A DNA stretch of 64,000 nucleotides from Thermoleophilum album (lineage in GTDB: Bacteria > Actinomycetota > Thermoleophilia > Solirubrobacterales > Thermoleophilaceae), in the NCBI RefSeq assembly GCF_028867705.1, contig NZ_CP066171.1, positions 1,860,001 to 1,924,000 of the forward strand. The letters run 5' to 3'. Shown here in pieces: positions 38,339-47,407 of this stretch. The notes under the pieces are model-generated. The model was not told the origin of the DNA. It saw nothing but the letters and a program-made list of their open reading frames with translations, and ran no database searches. The position numbers and the translations under genes were made by a program. Within the stretch, counting starts at the first letter, position 1; each line of letters begins with the position of its first letter.

Positions 38339-39058
38339 CTAGTGGCGAGCGCGAACGCCGGTCGCGTCGGCTTGCAGGACGCCGTCAAGGGCCCGCAACG
38401 CATCGAGCACCGTTGGGAACTGGCACCCGGGCGGCACCCGCAACTCGAGGACGTACGCGGTTCGGTCGTCGCCCCGCGCGCTGCGCAAACCCTCGACGTC
38501 GATGCCCTCCTCGGCGAGAAACGAGAGCACGAGGTGGAGCGACGCCGCGCTAGCCAGCGCAACCTCGAGCAGCACGAAATCGCGGCGCACGGTGGCGGCG
38601 AGACGCTCGCGCAAGCTGCGCAAACCGACCAGCGCTACCAGCGCGAACACCGTCGTCGCGACCGCGCCGAGGTAGAAACCCGCGCCGGCCGCCATTCCCA
38701 CCGCCGCTGAAATCCACAGTGCCGCGGCAGTGGTCAAGCCGCGGACATTGATGCCCTGGCGGATGATCGCGCCAGCACCAAGGAAACCGATGCCAGCGAC
38801 GATCTGGGCGGCGATGCGGGTCGGGTCGTAGTACGACACGACCGTGCCTCCCGGGCCCGGCTGGGCACGGCGAAACTCGCCGAACGCGTAGGCCGAGACG
38901 AGCGTGAACAGCGCCGACCCCAAGCCCACCAAAATGTGCGTGCGCAGACCTGCCGGCTGGTCGCGCGCCTCGCGCTCCAGACCCACCAGCCCGCACAGCA
39001 CGACCGCCAGCGCGAGGCGCGCCACGAGTTCCCAGTTGTCGATACCGATGCCCCTCAC
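38339..39058 (-). CDS. MgtC/SapB family membrane protein
   Basis: 239 residues from GTG 39058. Four or five membrane helices with the family motifs GLVGLEREARDQPAGLRTH, GIGFLGAGAII and GINVRGLTTAAALW (each shortened), then a C-terminal ACT-like domain of about 75 residues. Family members are linked to magnesium limitation, but the biochemical role is unsettled. It sits between glycan genes with no functional link I can see, and is divergent from the wzt-type gene across 78 bases. Confidence 0.9.
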   Translation of the reverse strand: MRGIGIDNWELVARLALAVVLCGLVGLEREARDQPAGLRTHILVGLGSALFTLVSAYAFGEFRRAQPGPGGTVVSYYDPTRIAAQIVAGIGFLGAGAIIRQGINVRGLTTAAALWISAAVGMAAGAGFYLGAVATTVFALVALVGLRSLRERLAATVRRDFVLLEVALASAASLHLVLSFLAEEGIDVEGLRSARGDDRTAYVLELRVPPGCQFPTVLDALRALDGVLQADATGVRARH

Positions 39059-39136
39059 AACGCCGCGCTCCTTATCCTCTCACCGCGTCCGCGTCCGGCC
39101 GCGGCTTGCAGCCCGCGGTGACGCCGCAGCAGAAAC

Positions 39137-40363
39137 ATGAACGACCACCCGACGTCCGCACCGGCCCTCGAAATCGAGCGCGCCACGAAGAGTTTTGTGG
39201 TCTCGCGCCACCACTTCTCGACCCTCAAAGAGCGCGTGCTTCATCCACGCAAGGCGCGCGAAGTACAGCGCCGCACCGTCCTCGAAGACATCTCGTTGTC
39301 GGTCGCGCGCGGCGAGTTTTTCGGGATCGTCGGTCGCAACGGCAGCGGCAAAAGCACGCTGCTCAAGTGCATCGCTGGCATCTACCAGCTCGACCGCGGG
39401 CGCATCCGAGTGTACGGGCGGCTCGCCCCCTTCATCGAGCTCGGTGTCGGCTTCAACTACGAGCTCACCGCCCGCGACAACATCCTCACCAACGCTGTCA
39501 TGCTCGGGCTCTCGCGACGCGAGGCGCGGCGTCGCTTCGACGCGATCATCGACTTCGCCGAGCTGCGCGACTTCGTCGACCTCAAGCTCAAGAACTACAG
39601 CTCGGGGATGGCCGTTCGGCTCGCCTTCTCGGTGGCCATCCAGGTTGATGCCGACATCCTCTTGGTCGACGAGGTACTGGCCGTCGGCGACGCCGCGTTC
39701 CAGCAGAAGTGTTTCGCCGAGTTCCTGCGGATGCGCCGCGAAGGGCGCACCGTGCTGTTCGTGACGCACGACATGGCGAGCCTCACACGGTTCTGCGAGC
39801 GGGCGATGCTGATTGAGGGTGGCCGCTGCATCGAGCTCGGACCCGCCGAGGTCGTCGCCCGGCGCTACAACGAGGTCAACTTCGGCCGTCTCGACGACTC
39901 CCAGCTTGCGACACCCGGCCGCCACCTCAAAGCGGTCTGGTTCGAGGACGAGGAGGGACGACGCACCACCCACAGCGAGCAGGGCGGGCAGATAGCGGTG
40001 TGCTGCGAGATATCTCCGCCACCGCACGACGAGAGCGCCGGCCCCCTGGCCCTCAAGGTCACGCTCCGCAACGACGTGCGCCACACCATCGTGGTGCTCG
40101 ACACACGCGCCCCCAACTGCAAGGGGGGCGAGAGCCTCGAGCGGCTCGTGGCGGGTGGCGAGCCGTTCGTGGCGCGACTCCTCTTCCCCTGTCAGCTCGC
40201 GCCCAGCGCCTACTCGGCCACCGTCGACCTGCTGCAAGGCGACCGCCCGGTCGACCGTCTCGAAGACGCCGCCGCTGTCACCGTGCACGCACGCTTTTTC
40301 TCGGGCGGCGTGTGGGACGCGCCGTTCGAAGTGGCGGTGAGCGGAACTCGCGTGCCCGCCTAG
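39137..40363 (+). CDS. ABC transporter ATP-binding subunit for polysaccharide export (Wzt/TagH type) with C-terminal substrate domain
   Basis: 408 residues. The ATPase domain has Walker A GRNGSGKST (about 65-73), the signature YSSGM and Walker B ILLVDEVLAVGD (about 173). After residue 245 an extra beta-rich domain of about 160 residues follows, as in Wzt proteins that recognise the non-reducing end of a finished chain. The two-domain form predicts export coupled to a terminal modification. ATG 39137; it is 22 bases ahead of the permease gene. Confidence 0.9.
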   Translation: MNDHPTSAPALEIERATKSFVVSRHHFSTLKERVLHPRKAREVQRRTVLEDISLSVARGEFFGIVGRNGSGKSTLLKCIAGIYQLDRGRIRVYGRLAPFIELGVGFNYELTARDNILTNAVMLGLSRREARRRFDAIIDFAELRDFVDLKLKNYSSGMAVRLAFSVAIQVDADILLVDEVLAVGDAAFQQKCFAEFLRMRREGRTVLFVTHDMASLTRFCERAMLIEGGRCIELGPAEVVARRYNEVNFGRLDDSQLATPGRHLKAVWFEDEEGRRTTHSEQGGQIAVCCEISPPPHDESAGPLALKVTLRNDVRHTIVVLDTRAPNCKGGESLERLVAGGEPFVARLLFPCQLAPSAYSATVDLLQGDRPVDRLEDAAAVTVHARFFSGGVWDAPFEVAVSGTRVPA

Positions 40364-40385
40364 CTGTTCCTAAGGGAAGGTGGCG

Positions 40386-41279
40386 ATGAAACTGACAGCA
40401 GGCGATGGCACAGCGGTGCTCGACGAGCCACTGACGGCAAGCGTCGCCACGTACGGCCCTCCCTACGACCCGCGCCCCGAGATCGTCGGCAGCGACCCGC
40501 GCCGCTTCGTGGGGCTGGTGCTGACGCTCGCCATCAACGACTTCAAGCTGCGCTTCTTCGGCTCGGTGCTCGGCTACGTCTGGTCGCTGGTGCGCCCGCT
40601 GCTTCTGTTCGGCGTCCTCTACGCGATCTTCACGCACGTCATCCGTTTCGGCGGCGACATCAAGTTCTACCCCGTCTACCTGCTGACAGCGCTCGTGATG
40701 TTCAACTTCTTCGCCGAGGCGACCAACCGCTGCGTCACCTGTCTGCTCGAGAGCGAAAGCCTGATCCGCAAGGTGCGCTTCCCGCGCCTCGCGATCCCCG
40801 TGAGCGTCGTCACGAGCAGCCTGCTCAACCTGGTGCTGGCCCTCGCGGCGGTGATGGTCTTCTACGCAGCCCAGGGGGTCGAGCCCACCTGGCGGTGGCT
40901 CGAGCTGCCGCTGTTCGTGCTCGTGCTCGCGCTGTTCGCCCTCGGTTGCGGGATGTTGCTGTCGGTGCTGTACGTGCGCTTCCGTGACGTGCAGCCGATC
41001 TGGGAAGTAGCGCTGCAGGTGCTCTTCTACGGCTCGCCCGTGCTCTACGTGTTGACCGTCGCTCCCGAGGCGATCCAGCGCAAACTGCTCGCCAATCCCA
41101 TAGCGTGCGTCTTGACCGAGATGCGTCACGCGATGATCGACCCGACAGCACCCGATCTCTTCGCGGCGATCGGACCGAATTGGCACCTCGTCGTTCCCGC
41201 CGCGATCCTCGTCGGCACGCTGGCGCTCGGCACCTATCTCTTCGCCCGCGAAGCGCGCACGGCTGCGGAACGGTTGTGA
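40386..41279 (+). CDS. ABC transporter permease for polysaccharide export (Wzm/TagG type)
   Basis: 297 residues from ATG 40386, chosen because GGAAGG lies six bases upstream; GTG 40380 is too close to it. Six membrane helices, with the conserved INDFKLRFFGSVLGYVWSLVRPL cytoplasmic entry segment (shortened) and RFRDVQPIWEVALQVLFYGSPVLY near the end typical of ABC-2 polysaccharide exporters. It forms the channel for the ATPase encoded just upstream. Confidence 0.9.
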   Translation: MKLTAGDGTAVLDEPLTASVATYGPPYDPRPEIVGSDPRRFVGLVLTLAINDFKLRFFGSVLGYVWSLVRPLLLFGVLYAIFTHVIRFGGDIKFYPVYLLTALVMFNFFAEATNRCVTCLLESESLIRKVRFPRLAIPVSVVTSSLLNLVLALAAVMVFYAAQGVEPTWRWLELPLFVLVLALFALGCGMLLSVLYVRFRDVQPIWEVALQVLFYGSPVLYVLTVAPEAIQRKLLANPIACVLTEMRHAMIDPTAPDLFAAIGPNWHLVVPAAILVGTLALGTYLFAREARTAAERL

Positions 41280-41301
41280 GCGAGAAGAGGACGAGCAGGG
41301 G

Positions 41302-41664
41302 ATGAACCGAGCGACACCGAACGAGCCGGGCCCGGGAGCGGTAGACGCACCGGCCCTCCCGCAAGAAACCGAGGCGCGGCTCGCGGAGAGCGAACTGCGC
41401 GCCCGGGTCGCCGACCTCGAGGCCGAGAACCGCCGGCTGCGCGCCCTGCTCGAGCGTCGCGAGCGTCAGCACAGCGAGGAGCTGCGCAAGCTGCACACCG
41501 CTCTCGGCGAGCTGCAGGAGCGCGTCTACTGGCTCGACCGCTGGCACGTCGACCTGAACGCGATCATGGAGCGCCCCGCCGCCGAGCGGGCGCGCGCGGT
41601 CGCCCGTGCCGCGCGCGACGTGACGCGACCGCTGCGGGCGCTCGCGCGGCGGCTGCGCGCCTGA
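41302..41664 (+). CDS. Small coiled-coil protein in the export operon
   Basis: 120 residues, start ATG 41302 with CAGGGG upstream. Residues about 22-80 form a strong coiled coil (LRARVADLEAENRRLRALLE and following heptads); the C-terminal 35 residues are Arg/Ala-rich and basic. No enzyme motif. It lies 22 bases after the permease and 25 before the GT2-GT4 gene, so it belongs to their operon. A scaffold or spacer linking transferase and exporter at the membrane is plausible, by inference only. Confidence 0.7.
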   Translation: MNRATPNEPGPGAVDAPALPQETEARLAESELRARVADLEAENRRLRALLERRERQHSEELRKLHTALGELQERVYWLDRWHVDLNAIMERPAAERARAVARAARDVTRPLRALARRLRA

Positions 41665-41689
41665 GCGCGGCGAAGAGCGGAGTAGAGCG

Positions 41690-43906
41690 GTGGCCACGCA
41701 CGAGATCGCCGTCGTCATCCCGACCCGGAACGGGGCGCGCTGGCTGGCTGACACGCTGGCGCTCCTGCGCGGCGAAGCACCCGACGTCGAGATACTCGTG
41801 ATCGACTCCGGCTCGACCGACGAAACAGTGGCGATCGCCGAACGCGCAGGGGTGCGGGTGGAGCGGATCGACCCGCGCGACTTCGGGCACGGTCGCACCC
41901 GCAACCTGGCGATGGAGCTCACGAGCGCCCCGCTTGTCGCGTTCCTCACCCAGGACGCCGTCCCCGAGCCGGGCTGGCTCGCCGCCTGGCCGGAAGCGTT
42001 CGCCCGCTTCGAGCGCGTCGGGGCGGCCTTCGGCCCGCACCTACCCTGGCCCGACACCCCGGCCCCGATAGCGCGCGAGCTCGAAGAGTTCTTCCCCCGT
42101 TTCGAGCACCCCGCAGCGCCTCGCGACCCTGTGCCGCTTACCACGCTTGACGACCCCTTCCTCTCCAACGTCAACGCCTGCTACCGGCGAGCGTGCTGGC
42201 AAGAGCTGCGCTTTCCCGACGTTCCCTACGGCGAGGACCGCGCCTTCGCTCTGGCGATGCGCGAAAGCGGCTGGGCGCTCGCCTACGTGCCGCGTGCGCG
42301 GGTGCGCCACGCGCACTCCTATCCGCCGCTCGACTTCGCGCGCCGCTACTTCGACGAGTTCCGCGCGCTCGCCCTCGTCTTCGGCCATCGCGAACCCTGG
42401 CTGGGACCGCTGTCGCTAGCCCGCTACGTGGCGCGCAACACACTCGCCGATGTGCGCTGGTTGCGCAGGCGTCGCAAACTGAGCACGGGGGCGGCCGTCC
42501 GCCAGGCGCCGCGCTGCGCCCTGCACCACACAACGCGCGCGCTGTTCGCACCGCTCGGGTCGCGCGGTGTGCGGCTCCCCGGGGCGCTGCAGCGGCTGCT
42601 GTCGCTCGAGGGTCGGGCGGTGCGCGCGCCGGGCCAGGGAGACGCGAAGCGCCACGCTGGTGCAGCGAGCGGCGACAGCGGACGCGAAGGCACGGCGGCA
42701 GTGCGGACGGCTCGCCGCAGCCAGACCGATCCGTACCTCGCCGGAGCATTGGACGTACAGGGAGCCAGGCCACTCAACCGCGACCGACTCCTCGCCGTGC
42801 GCGAGCGGCCGCTCCACGTGGCTTTCGTCGTCCCGCCGTGGGACAAAGGCAGCGGCGGCCACACCACGATCCTGCGTTTCGTTCGCTACCTCGAGGAGCG
42901 CGGGCACACCTGCACCCTGTGGCTACACGATCCCGCGCAGTACCGCACCTGGGCGTGGAACGGTGTGCTGCGGCACTCGATCGTGCACGACTTCATGCGC
43001 GTCCGTGCGCCTGTGTTCAACGGTTTCGAGCACTGGCACGGAGCGGACGTCGCCGTCGCCACCGGCTGGGAGACCGTCTACCGCGTGCTCTCGCTGCCTG
43101 ACACAGGCGCCCGCGTCTACCTCGTTCAGGACCACGAGCCGGATTTCTTTCCGGCTTCGGCCGAGCGCGTGCTCGCGGAGCGCACCTACACACTGCCCGG
43201 CCTGCGCATCATCACCGCCGGACGCTGGCTGTCTGAGCTGCTGCGCGACCGCTACGGCGTCGCGAGCGACCACTTCGAGCTCGGGGTCGACCACGAGATC
43301 TACAAGCCCGACCCCCGCGCGCAGCGCATCCCGATGAGCGTCGCGATGTACGGGCGCTTCGTCACCGGTCGCCGCGGCGTGCCGCTGGTACGCGACGCGC
43401 TCGGTCTCCTCTGGCAGCGTGGCATCCGACCGCGCGTGTTCGTCTTCGGGACCGAGGAGCCGCCCGAGATGCCGTTCCCGTACGAGTTCGTGGGCGTGGT
43501 GTCGGCGCGCCAGCTGGCGCGCCTCTACAACCAGGTCACCGTCGGGGTCGCGCTCTCGCTTACCAACTACTCGCTCGTACCGCTCGAAATGCTCGCCTGC
43601 GGCCTGCCGGTGGTGGACGTGGCGGGAGGGAGCCTCGAAAGGGAGCTCGGGCACGGCAGCGGCGTCCTCTACACCGAAGCGACCCCGGCCGCCCTGGCCG
43701 CGGCTCTCGAAGAGCTGCTCGGCGATCGCGACAAGTGGCGGGATGCCTCGTCGGCCGCTTCGGCCGCTACCGCGGCTGCGCTGTGGGGGCGCGCAGCCGA
43801 ACGCTTCTACGCGTCGGTCGAAAGCGCTCTGCAGGCAGCGGCACGTGCAGCCGAAAGCGCCGACGGCGCGGCCCGCCAGGTAGCGGTGAGCGACCGTCAA
43901 AGGTAG
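41690..43906 (+). CDS. GT2-GT4 fusion glycosyltransferase (C-terminal half WsaF-like)
   Basis: 738 residues from GTG 41690. Residues 1-265 are GT2 (VVIPTRNGARWLADTLAL, DSGSTDET, GEDRAFALAMRESG). Residues 270-370 are a basic, low-complexity linker. Residues 374-715 are GT4 of the WsaF type, with VPPWDKGSGGHTTILRF, YLVQDHEPDFFPAS and LTNYSLVPLEMLACG (shortened). WsaF-type enzymes are rhamnosyltransferases in S-layer glycan synthesis; the donor here is not proven. It is the last gene of the exporter operon; its end overlaps the DUF2142 gene by ten bases. Confidence 0.88.
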   Translation: MATHEIAVVIPTRNGARWLADTLALLRGEAPDVEILVIDSGSTDETVAIAERAGVRVERIDPRDFGHGRTRNLAMELTSAPLVAFLTQDAVPEPGWLAAWPEAFARFERVGAAFGPHLPWPDTPAPIARELEEFFPRFEHPAAPRDPVPLTTLDDPFLSNVNACYRRACWQELRFPDVPYGEDRAFALAMRESGWALAYVPRARVRHAHSYPPLDFARRYFDEFRALALVFGHREPWLGPLSLARYVARNTLADVRWLRRRRKLSTGAAVRQAPRCALHHTTRALFAPLGSRGVRLPGALQRLLSLEGRAVRAPGQGDAKRHAGAASGDSGREGTAAVRTARRSQTDPYLAGALDVQGARPLNRDRLLAVRERPLHVAFVVPPWDKGSGGHTTILRFVRYLEERGHTCTLWLHDPAQYRTWAWNGVLRHSIVHDFMRVRAPVFNGFEHWHGADVAVATGWETVYRVLSLPDTGARVYLVQDHEPDFFPASAERVLAERTYTLPGLRIITAGRWLSELLRDRYGVASDHFELGVDHEIYKPDPRAQRIPMSVAMYGRFVTGRRGVPLVRDALGLLWQRGIRPRVFVFGTEEPPEMPFPYEFVGVVSARQLARLYNQVTVGVALSLTNYSLVPLEMLACGLPVVDVAGGSLERELGHGSGVLYTEATPAALAAALEELLGDRDKWRDASSAASAATAAALWGRAAERFYASVESALQAAARAAESADGAARQVAVSDRQR

Positions 43907-46026
43907 TAACGACCGACCGTCGTGACGATCGCGACACCGCTCCACAGTCCACACGCGAACAGCACCACGGTCGCCGCGATTCCCCTGTAGCGGGCCGCGA
44001 GACCTCGCCGAGCGGCGACCGCCGCCAGCACCACGAGCGGCAACAGCGGCAGCAGATAGCGCGCCTGTCGGAACGGCACGCCTCCCGTGCGCAGCGAGTT
44101 GTAGTCGGACCAAGCGACGGTGAACAACACGCCGAGCGCGCAAAGCGCCGCCGCGACTACGACACCCGCGACCGGGTCGCGCAACAGCGCCCACCCGCGG
44201 CTGCGCACGACCGCCGTCGCACCACGCAACGCGGCGATCACAAGACCGAGCAAGAAAACCGCGAGCACGACGGCTACACCACCCGGAAGCGAGTAATCGA
44301 GGTATCCGAACCGGCCGGCGAGGCCGTCGAGCCATACCGAGCGCCACGGCTGACCCGGAATCAGATCTTGCTGGAAGGGAAGCCGCGGTAGGTAGAACTG
44401 CCAGGCGTAACTCGCGAACTCGCGGAGCTTGACCGGCGGTGTCGTGGCGGTACCGCCCGCTGCGCCCACCGAGCTCGAAACGGCGGCCGGAAGCAGCGGC
44501 CGCCCGCTGGCATCCGCCCACGCCGCGTAAGCGCAGAACGCCAACAGCGCCGTGATGGCGAGGGAGGCGGCAACAGCCGACCGTTGTCGCCCAGACAGAC
44601 TGCGCCCACGCTGCGCCGCAAAGACCGCGACGATCGCCACGAAGCCGGGAACGAGCGCGAGCCCGGTGAGTTTCACGAGCGGTGGAGCGGCAGCAGCAGC
44701 GGCGAAGGTGACCCCGCGGCCGACAGTCGGACACTCGAGAAAGCGCAATCCCGCGAGTAGCGCCAACATCGTCGTCGCCGCCAGCGCGACGTCCGGATTG
44801 ACGCCACCGCCGATGAAGGCCGCGAGCGGAAAAAGCGCCGTGGCCGTCCCGACGATCAACGCCGCACGCAACGCCCGAGGTGCCAGCGCCGCGAAAAACA
44901 GCGCTGCGAGCGCCGCTAGCGCACCCATCCAGGCAGCGCCGACGAGTCGCATCGCGAGCAGCTGGGGCAAGACGTCGTCGAACAGCAGCGCCGCTGGCGC
45001 CAACGTGGCGTAGAAAAGGGGCGGTTGCGAAGAGGCGTTCGTCCGCACCGCCGCCATGCGGTTCGGCAAGCGCTCGGCACGCTCGAGTGCGTCGTCGATG
45101 CTCTGCCACGGGGGTTTCCCGCGCGGGTTGAACGCAACCGATCCGGTGCCGAGCACTTCCATCGTTGCGCTCTGTTGTGGCGAGCCGCGGTCGGCGAAGC
45201 GACCCGTAGGCGGTGGCCCGAGGCCGTGCTGGGCGAGATAGGCGGCGTAGTGGTAGTGGACCTGCTCGTCGGGCACCTGGAAGGGCGGCACCAGCGCCGC
45301 CCAGACCAGCGCGTGCGCAAAACCGAGTGCCGCGCAGCTACCAGCAACAGTTCGCAACGCGAGCTGCCGGCCGCGGCCGAGGAGACGAACGACCCAGGCG
45401 ATCGCGAGCGCGAAGGCAGCGAACGGCAAGACGACCACCCAGCTGCCGAGCACCTCCGCGACGGGATGGAGAGAGCCGTTCGCGATCCTGTCGACCAGTG
45501 CGCCGAGGTCGGCGAGAAGCGGCCGAGCACTGGCCCGGCGAACTTCGCTCGTGGGTGTACCGCCCTGCCCGAGCAGTGCTGCGCGCGCTCTCCCGCCCCC
45601 AGCGATGCAAACAGCAGTCGTACCCGGGGGAGCTGTCAACGGGAGATCGACCCGGCGGGCTACAGATGTCAGCTCGATGCGCGCCAATCGCGTGCCGACG
45701 AGAGCTCCGTCGCGTGCGCGCGCGGAAATTGCGATCCGTACTCCTCGGCCTACCTCTGTCCGCGGGGATCCGACACCCTCGCGGCGCAGCCAGAGGCGAA
45801 GCCGCACTTCGCCAGCGAAGGGCGTTGTCGCGAAGCACACCGGCGCGCTCCCCTTGCCGACGACCGCGACCTGCTCGACCGGCTGCGCCGGCGTCACGAA
45901 CAGAGGCAACTGCGTGGGGCGCAACAACGGCACCGCGAACGCGACCAGAACCCCGACGGCGAGCAGCAGGCGATCGATCGACGCCAGCCACCGGCGTCGA
46001 CGCTCGCCCGAGAGCCGCGCGCTCAT
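43897..46026 (-). CDS. DUF2142-family membrane protein
   Basis: 709 residues with about 11-12 helices. A first helix is followed by an extracytoplasmic beta-rich domain (about 40-150). Then comes the conserved PPFQVPDEQVHYHYA loop of DUF2142, which resembles the acidic catalytic loop of GT-C transferases. The start is ATG 46026, overlapping the stop of the upstream GT2 gene by four bases (ATGA). A lipid-linked sugar user is likely because the partner resembles a polyprenyl-phosphate glycosyltransferase. Confidence 0.8.
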   Translation of the reverse strand: MSARLSGERRRRWLASIDRLLLAVGVLVAFAVPLLRPTQLPLFVTPAQPVEQVAVVGKGSAPVCFATTPFAGEVRLRLWLRREGVGSPRTEVGRGVRIAISARARDGALVGTRLARIELTSVARRVDLPLTAPPGTTAVCIAGGGRARAALLGQGGTPTSEVRRASARPLLADLGALVDRIANGSLHPVAEVLGSWVVVLPFAAFALAIAWVVRLLGRGRQLALRTVAGSCAALGFAHALVWAALVPPFQVPDEQVHYHYAAYLAQHGLGPPPTGRFADRGSPQQSATMEVLGTGSVAFNPRGKPPWQSIDDALERAERLPNRMAAVRTNASSQPPLFYATLAPAALLFDDVLPQLLAMRLVGAAWMGALAALAALFFAALAPRALRAALIVGTATALFPLAAFIGGGVNPDVALAATTMLALLAGLRFLECPTVGRGVTFAAAAAAPPLVKLTGLALVPGFVAIVAVFAAQRGRSLSGRQRSAVAASLAITALLAFCAYAAWADASGRPLLPAAVSSSVGAAGGTATTPPVKLREFASYAWQFYLPRLPFQQDLIPGQPWRSVWLDGLAGRFGYLDYSLPGGVAVVLAVFLLGLVIAALRGATAVVRSRGWALLRDPVAGVVVAAALCALGVLFTVAWSDYNSLRTGGVPFRQARYLLPLLPLVVLAAVAARRGLAARYRGIAATVVLFACGLWSGVAIVTTVGRYYL

Positions 46027-47270
46027 TGTCGGCGCAAACCCAAGATGCTCAACAAAAACGACGAAAAGACCACTTGCAAGCCGATCGTGACGAGGGTGGC
46101 GGCAAGCACCGCGAGCCGCTCCTCGCCCAAGCGACCGAAGCCGCGCTCGGCCCAAGTGACGACGATCGCCGCGGCGATCGCGAGGCCGGCGAGGGTCAGC
46201 ACCGCGCCCAGCAGGAGGCCGTGCTCGAGGCGGAAGCGGGCTCGCGCCCAGTCGAACCAGCGGTCTTTCTCGCCCATGAAGTAGGTGCCGTAGGCGTGGG
46301 CGCACAGCCCGAGCGCCAGCACCTGCGTTCCCACGACGGCAGCGAGCGACCCGGCGATCAGGGCGTGAAGCTGCCACTGGCGCCCGAAGAGCTCGAGACC
46401 GGCCAGCACGGTCGCCATCGCCAGCGCCCCCGCCAGAACCATCGCCGCCCCCGGCACGATGAACAGATAGGTCGGGCTGTGGACGAGCAGAAAGCGCAGA
46501 TGGCGCCAGCCGTCGCGGAAGGTGCTCAGCTTCGACTCGCCGCGCCGCGGCCGGTACTCGATGTCGAGCTGCTCGATGCGCAAGCCGGCCTTGGCGGCAC
46601 GGATCACCATCTCGGACGCGAACTCCATCCCTGTCGTTCGCAACTCGAGGCGCGGCAGAGCCTCGCGACGGAGGGCGCGCATGCCGCAGTGCGCGTCACG
46701 GACCCCGGTGCGGAAAAAGACGTTCAAGACGCCGGTGAGCAGCGGGTTGCCGATGTAGCGGTGGAGCCACGGCATCGCGCCGGGCTGGATGTTGCCCATG
46801 CGGTTGCCGATCACGACGTCGGCGCCCTCCTCGAGCGCCGCCACGAAGCGGGGAATGTCCTCGAGCGGGTAGGTGAGGTCGGCATCGAGCATCACCACGT
46901 AGCGACCGCGCGCGGCCGCAAGGCCGGCGTGGTAGGCGCTGCCGTAGCCGCGGCGCGGTTCGTGCACGACGCGCGCCCCGGCGCGGCGCGCGAGCTCGGC
47001 GCTGCCGTCCTCGGAACCGTTGTCGGCAACGACCACCTCGCCGTCGAGGCCGGCTGCACGCAACACCTCGTGCGCTCTACGCACGCACTCGGCGATCGTC
47101 TCGGACTCGTTCAAGCAGGGGATGACGACCGAAACAGCGACCCCCGTCCCTGCCGGTGCCGCCGCACGCGCAGCGTGCGCGTCGACCTCGCCGCCGTCTG
47201 CTTCCCGCGCCGTGGCGAGACCGCTCGGCGCGTTCTCTTCTGCGAACGTCGCGTCGTTCATTGAAAGCAT
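46023..47270 (-). CDS. GT2 glycosyltransferase, dolichol-phosphate-mannose-synthase-like, with membrane helices
   Basis: 415 residues if it starts at ATG 47270; ATG 47261 and GTG 47342 are alternatives. The GT2 domain shows VVIPCLNESETIAE, VVADNGSEDGS, YVVMLDADLTYPLEDIP and GNRMGNIQPGAMPWLHRYIGN (shortened). Four helices follow in the C-terminal 160 residues. Such enzymes load a sugar onto polyprenyl phosphate for use by GT-C proteins, which fits its translational coupling to the DUF2142 gene. TAGCAT at 47396-47391 may be its -10. Confidence 0.85.
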   Translation of the reverse strand: MLSMNDATFAEENAPSGLATAREADGGEVDAHAARAAAPAGTGVAVSVVIPCLNESETIAECVRRAHEVLRAAGLDGEVVVADNGSEDGSAELARRAGARVVHEPRRGYGSAYHAGLAAARGRYVVMLDADLTYPLEDIPRFVAALEEGADVVIGNRMGNIQPGAMPWLHRYIGNPLLTGVLNVFFRTGVRDAHCGMRALRREALPRLELRTTGMEFASEMVIRAAKAGLRIEQLDIEYRPRRGESKLSTFRDGWRHLRFLLVHSPTYLFIVPGAAMVLAGALAMATVLAGLELFGRQWQLHALIAGSLAAVVGTQVLALGLCAHAYGTYFMGEKDRWFDWARARFRLEHGLLLGAVLTLAGLAIAAAIVVTWAERGFGRLGEERLAVLAATLVTIGLQVVFSSFLLSILGLRRQ

Positions 47271-47407
47271 GCCGACCACGAGGAGGCGTACAACCGCGCG
47301 GGTCGCGCCCCCTCGCAGTACCCGAACAATCGCAGCGCCCACAAGTCGCGCCTGCCGGCACGACGCGACCGTGCGAGCGCCCGATCGGTGATGCTACCCG
47401 ACTGCCG

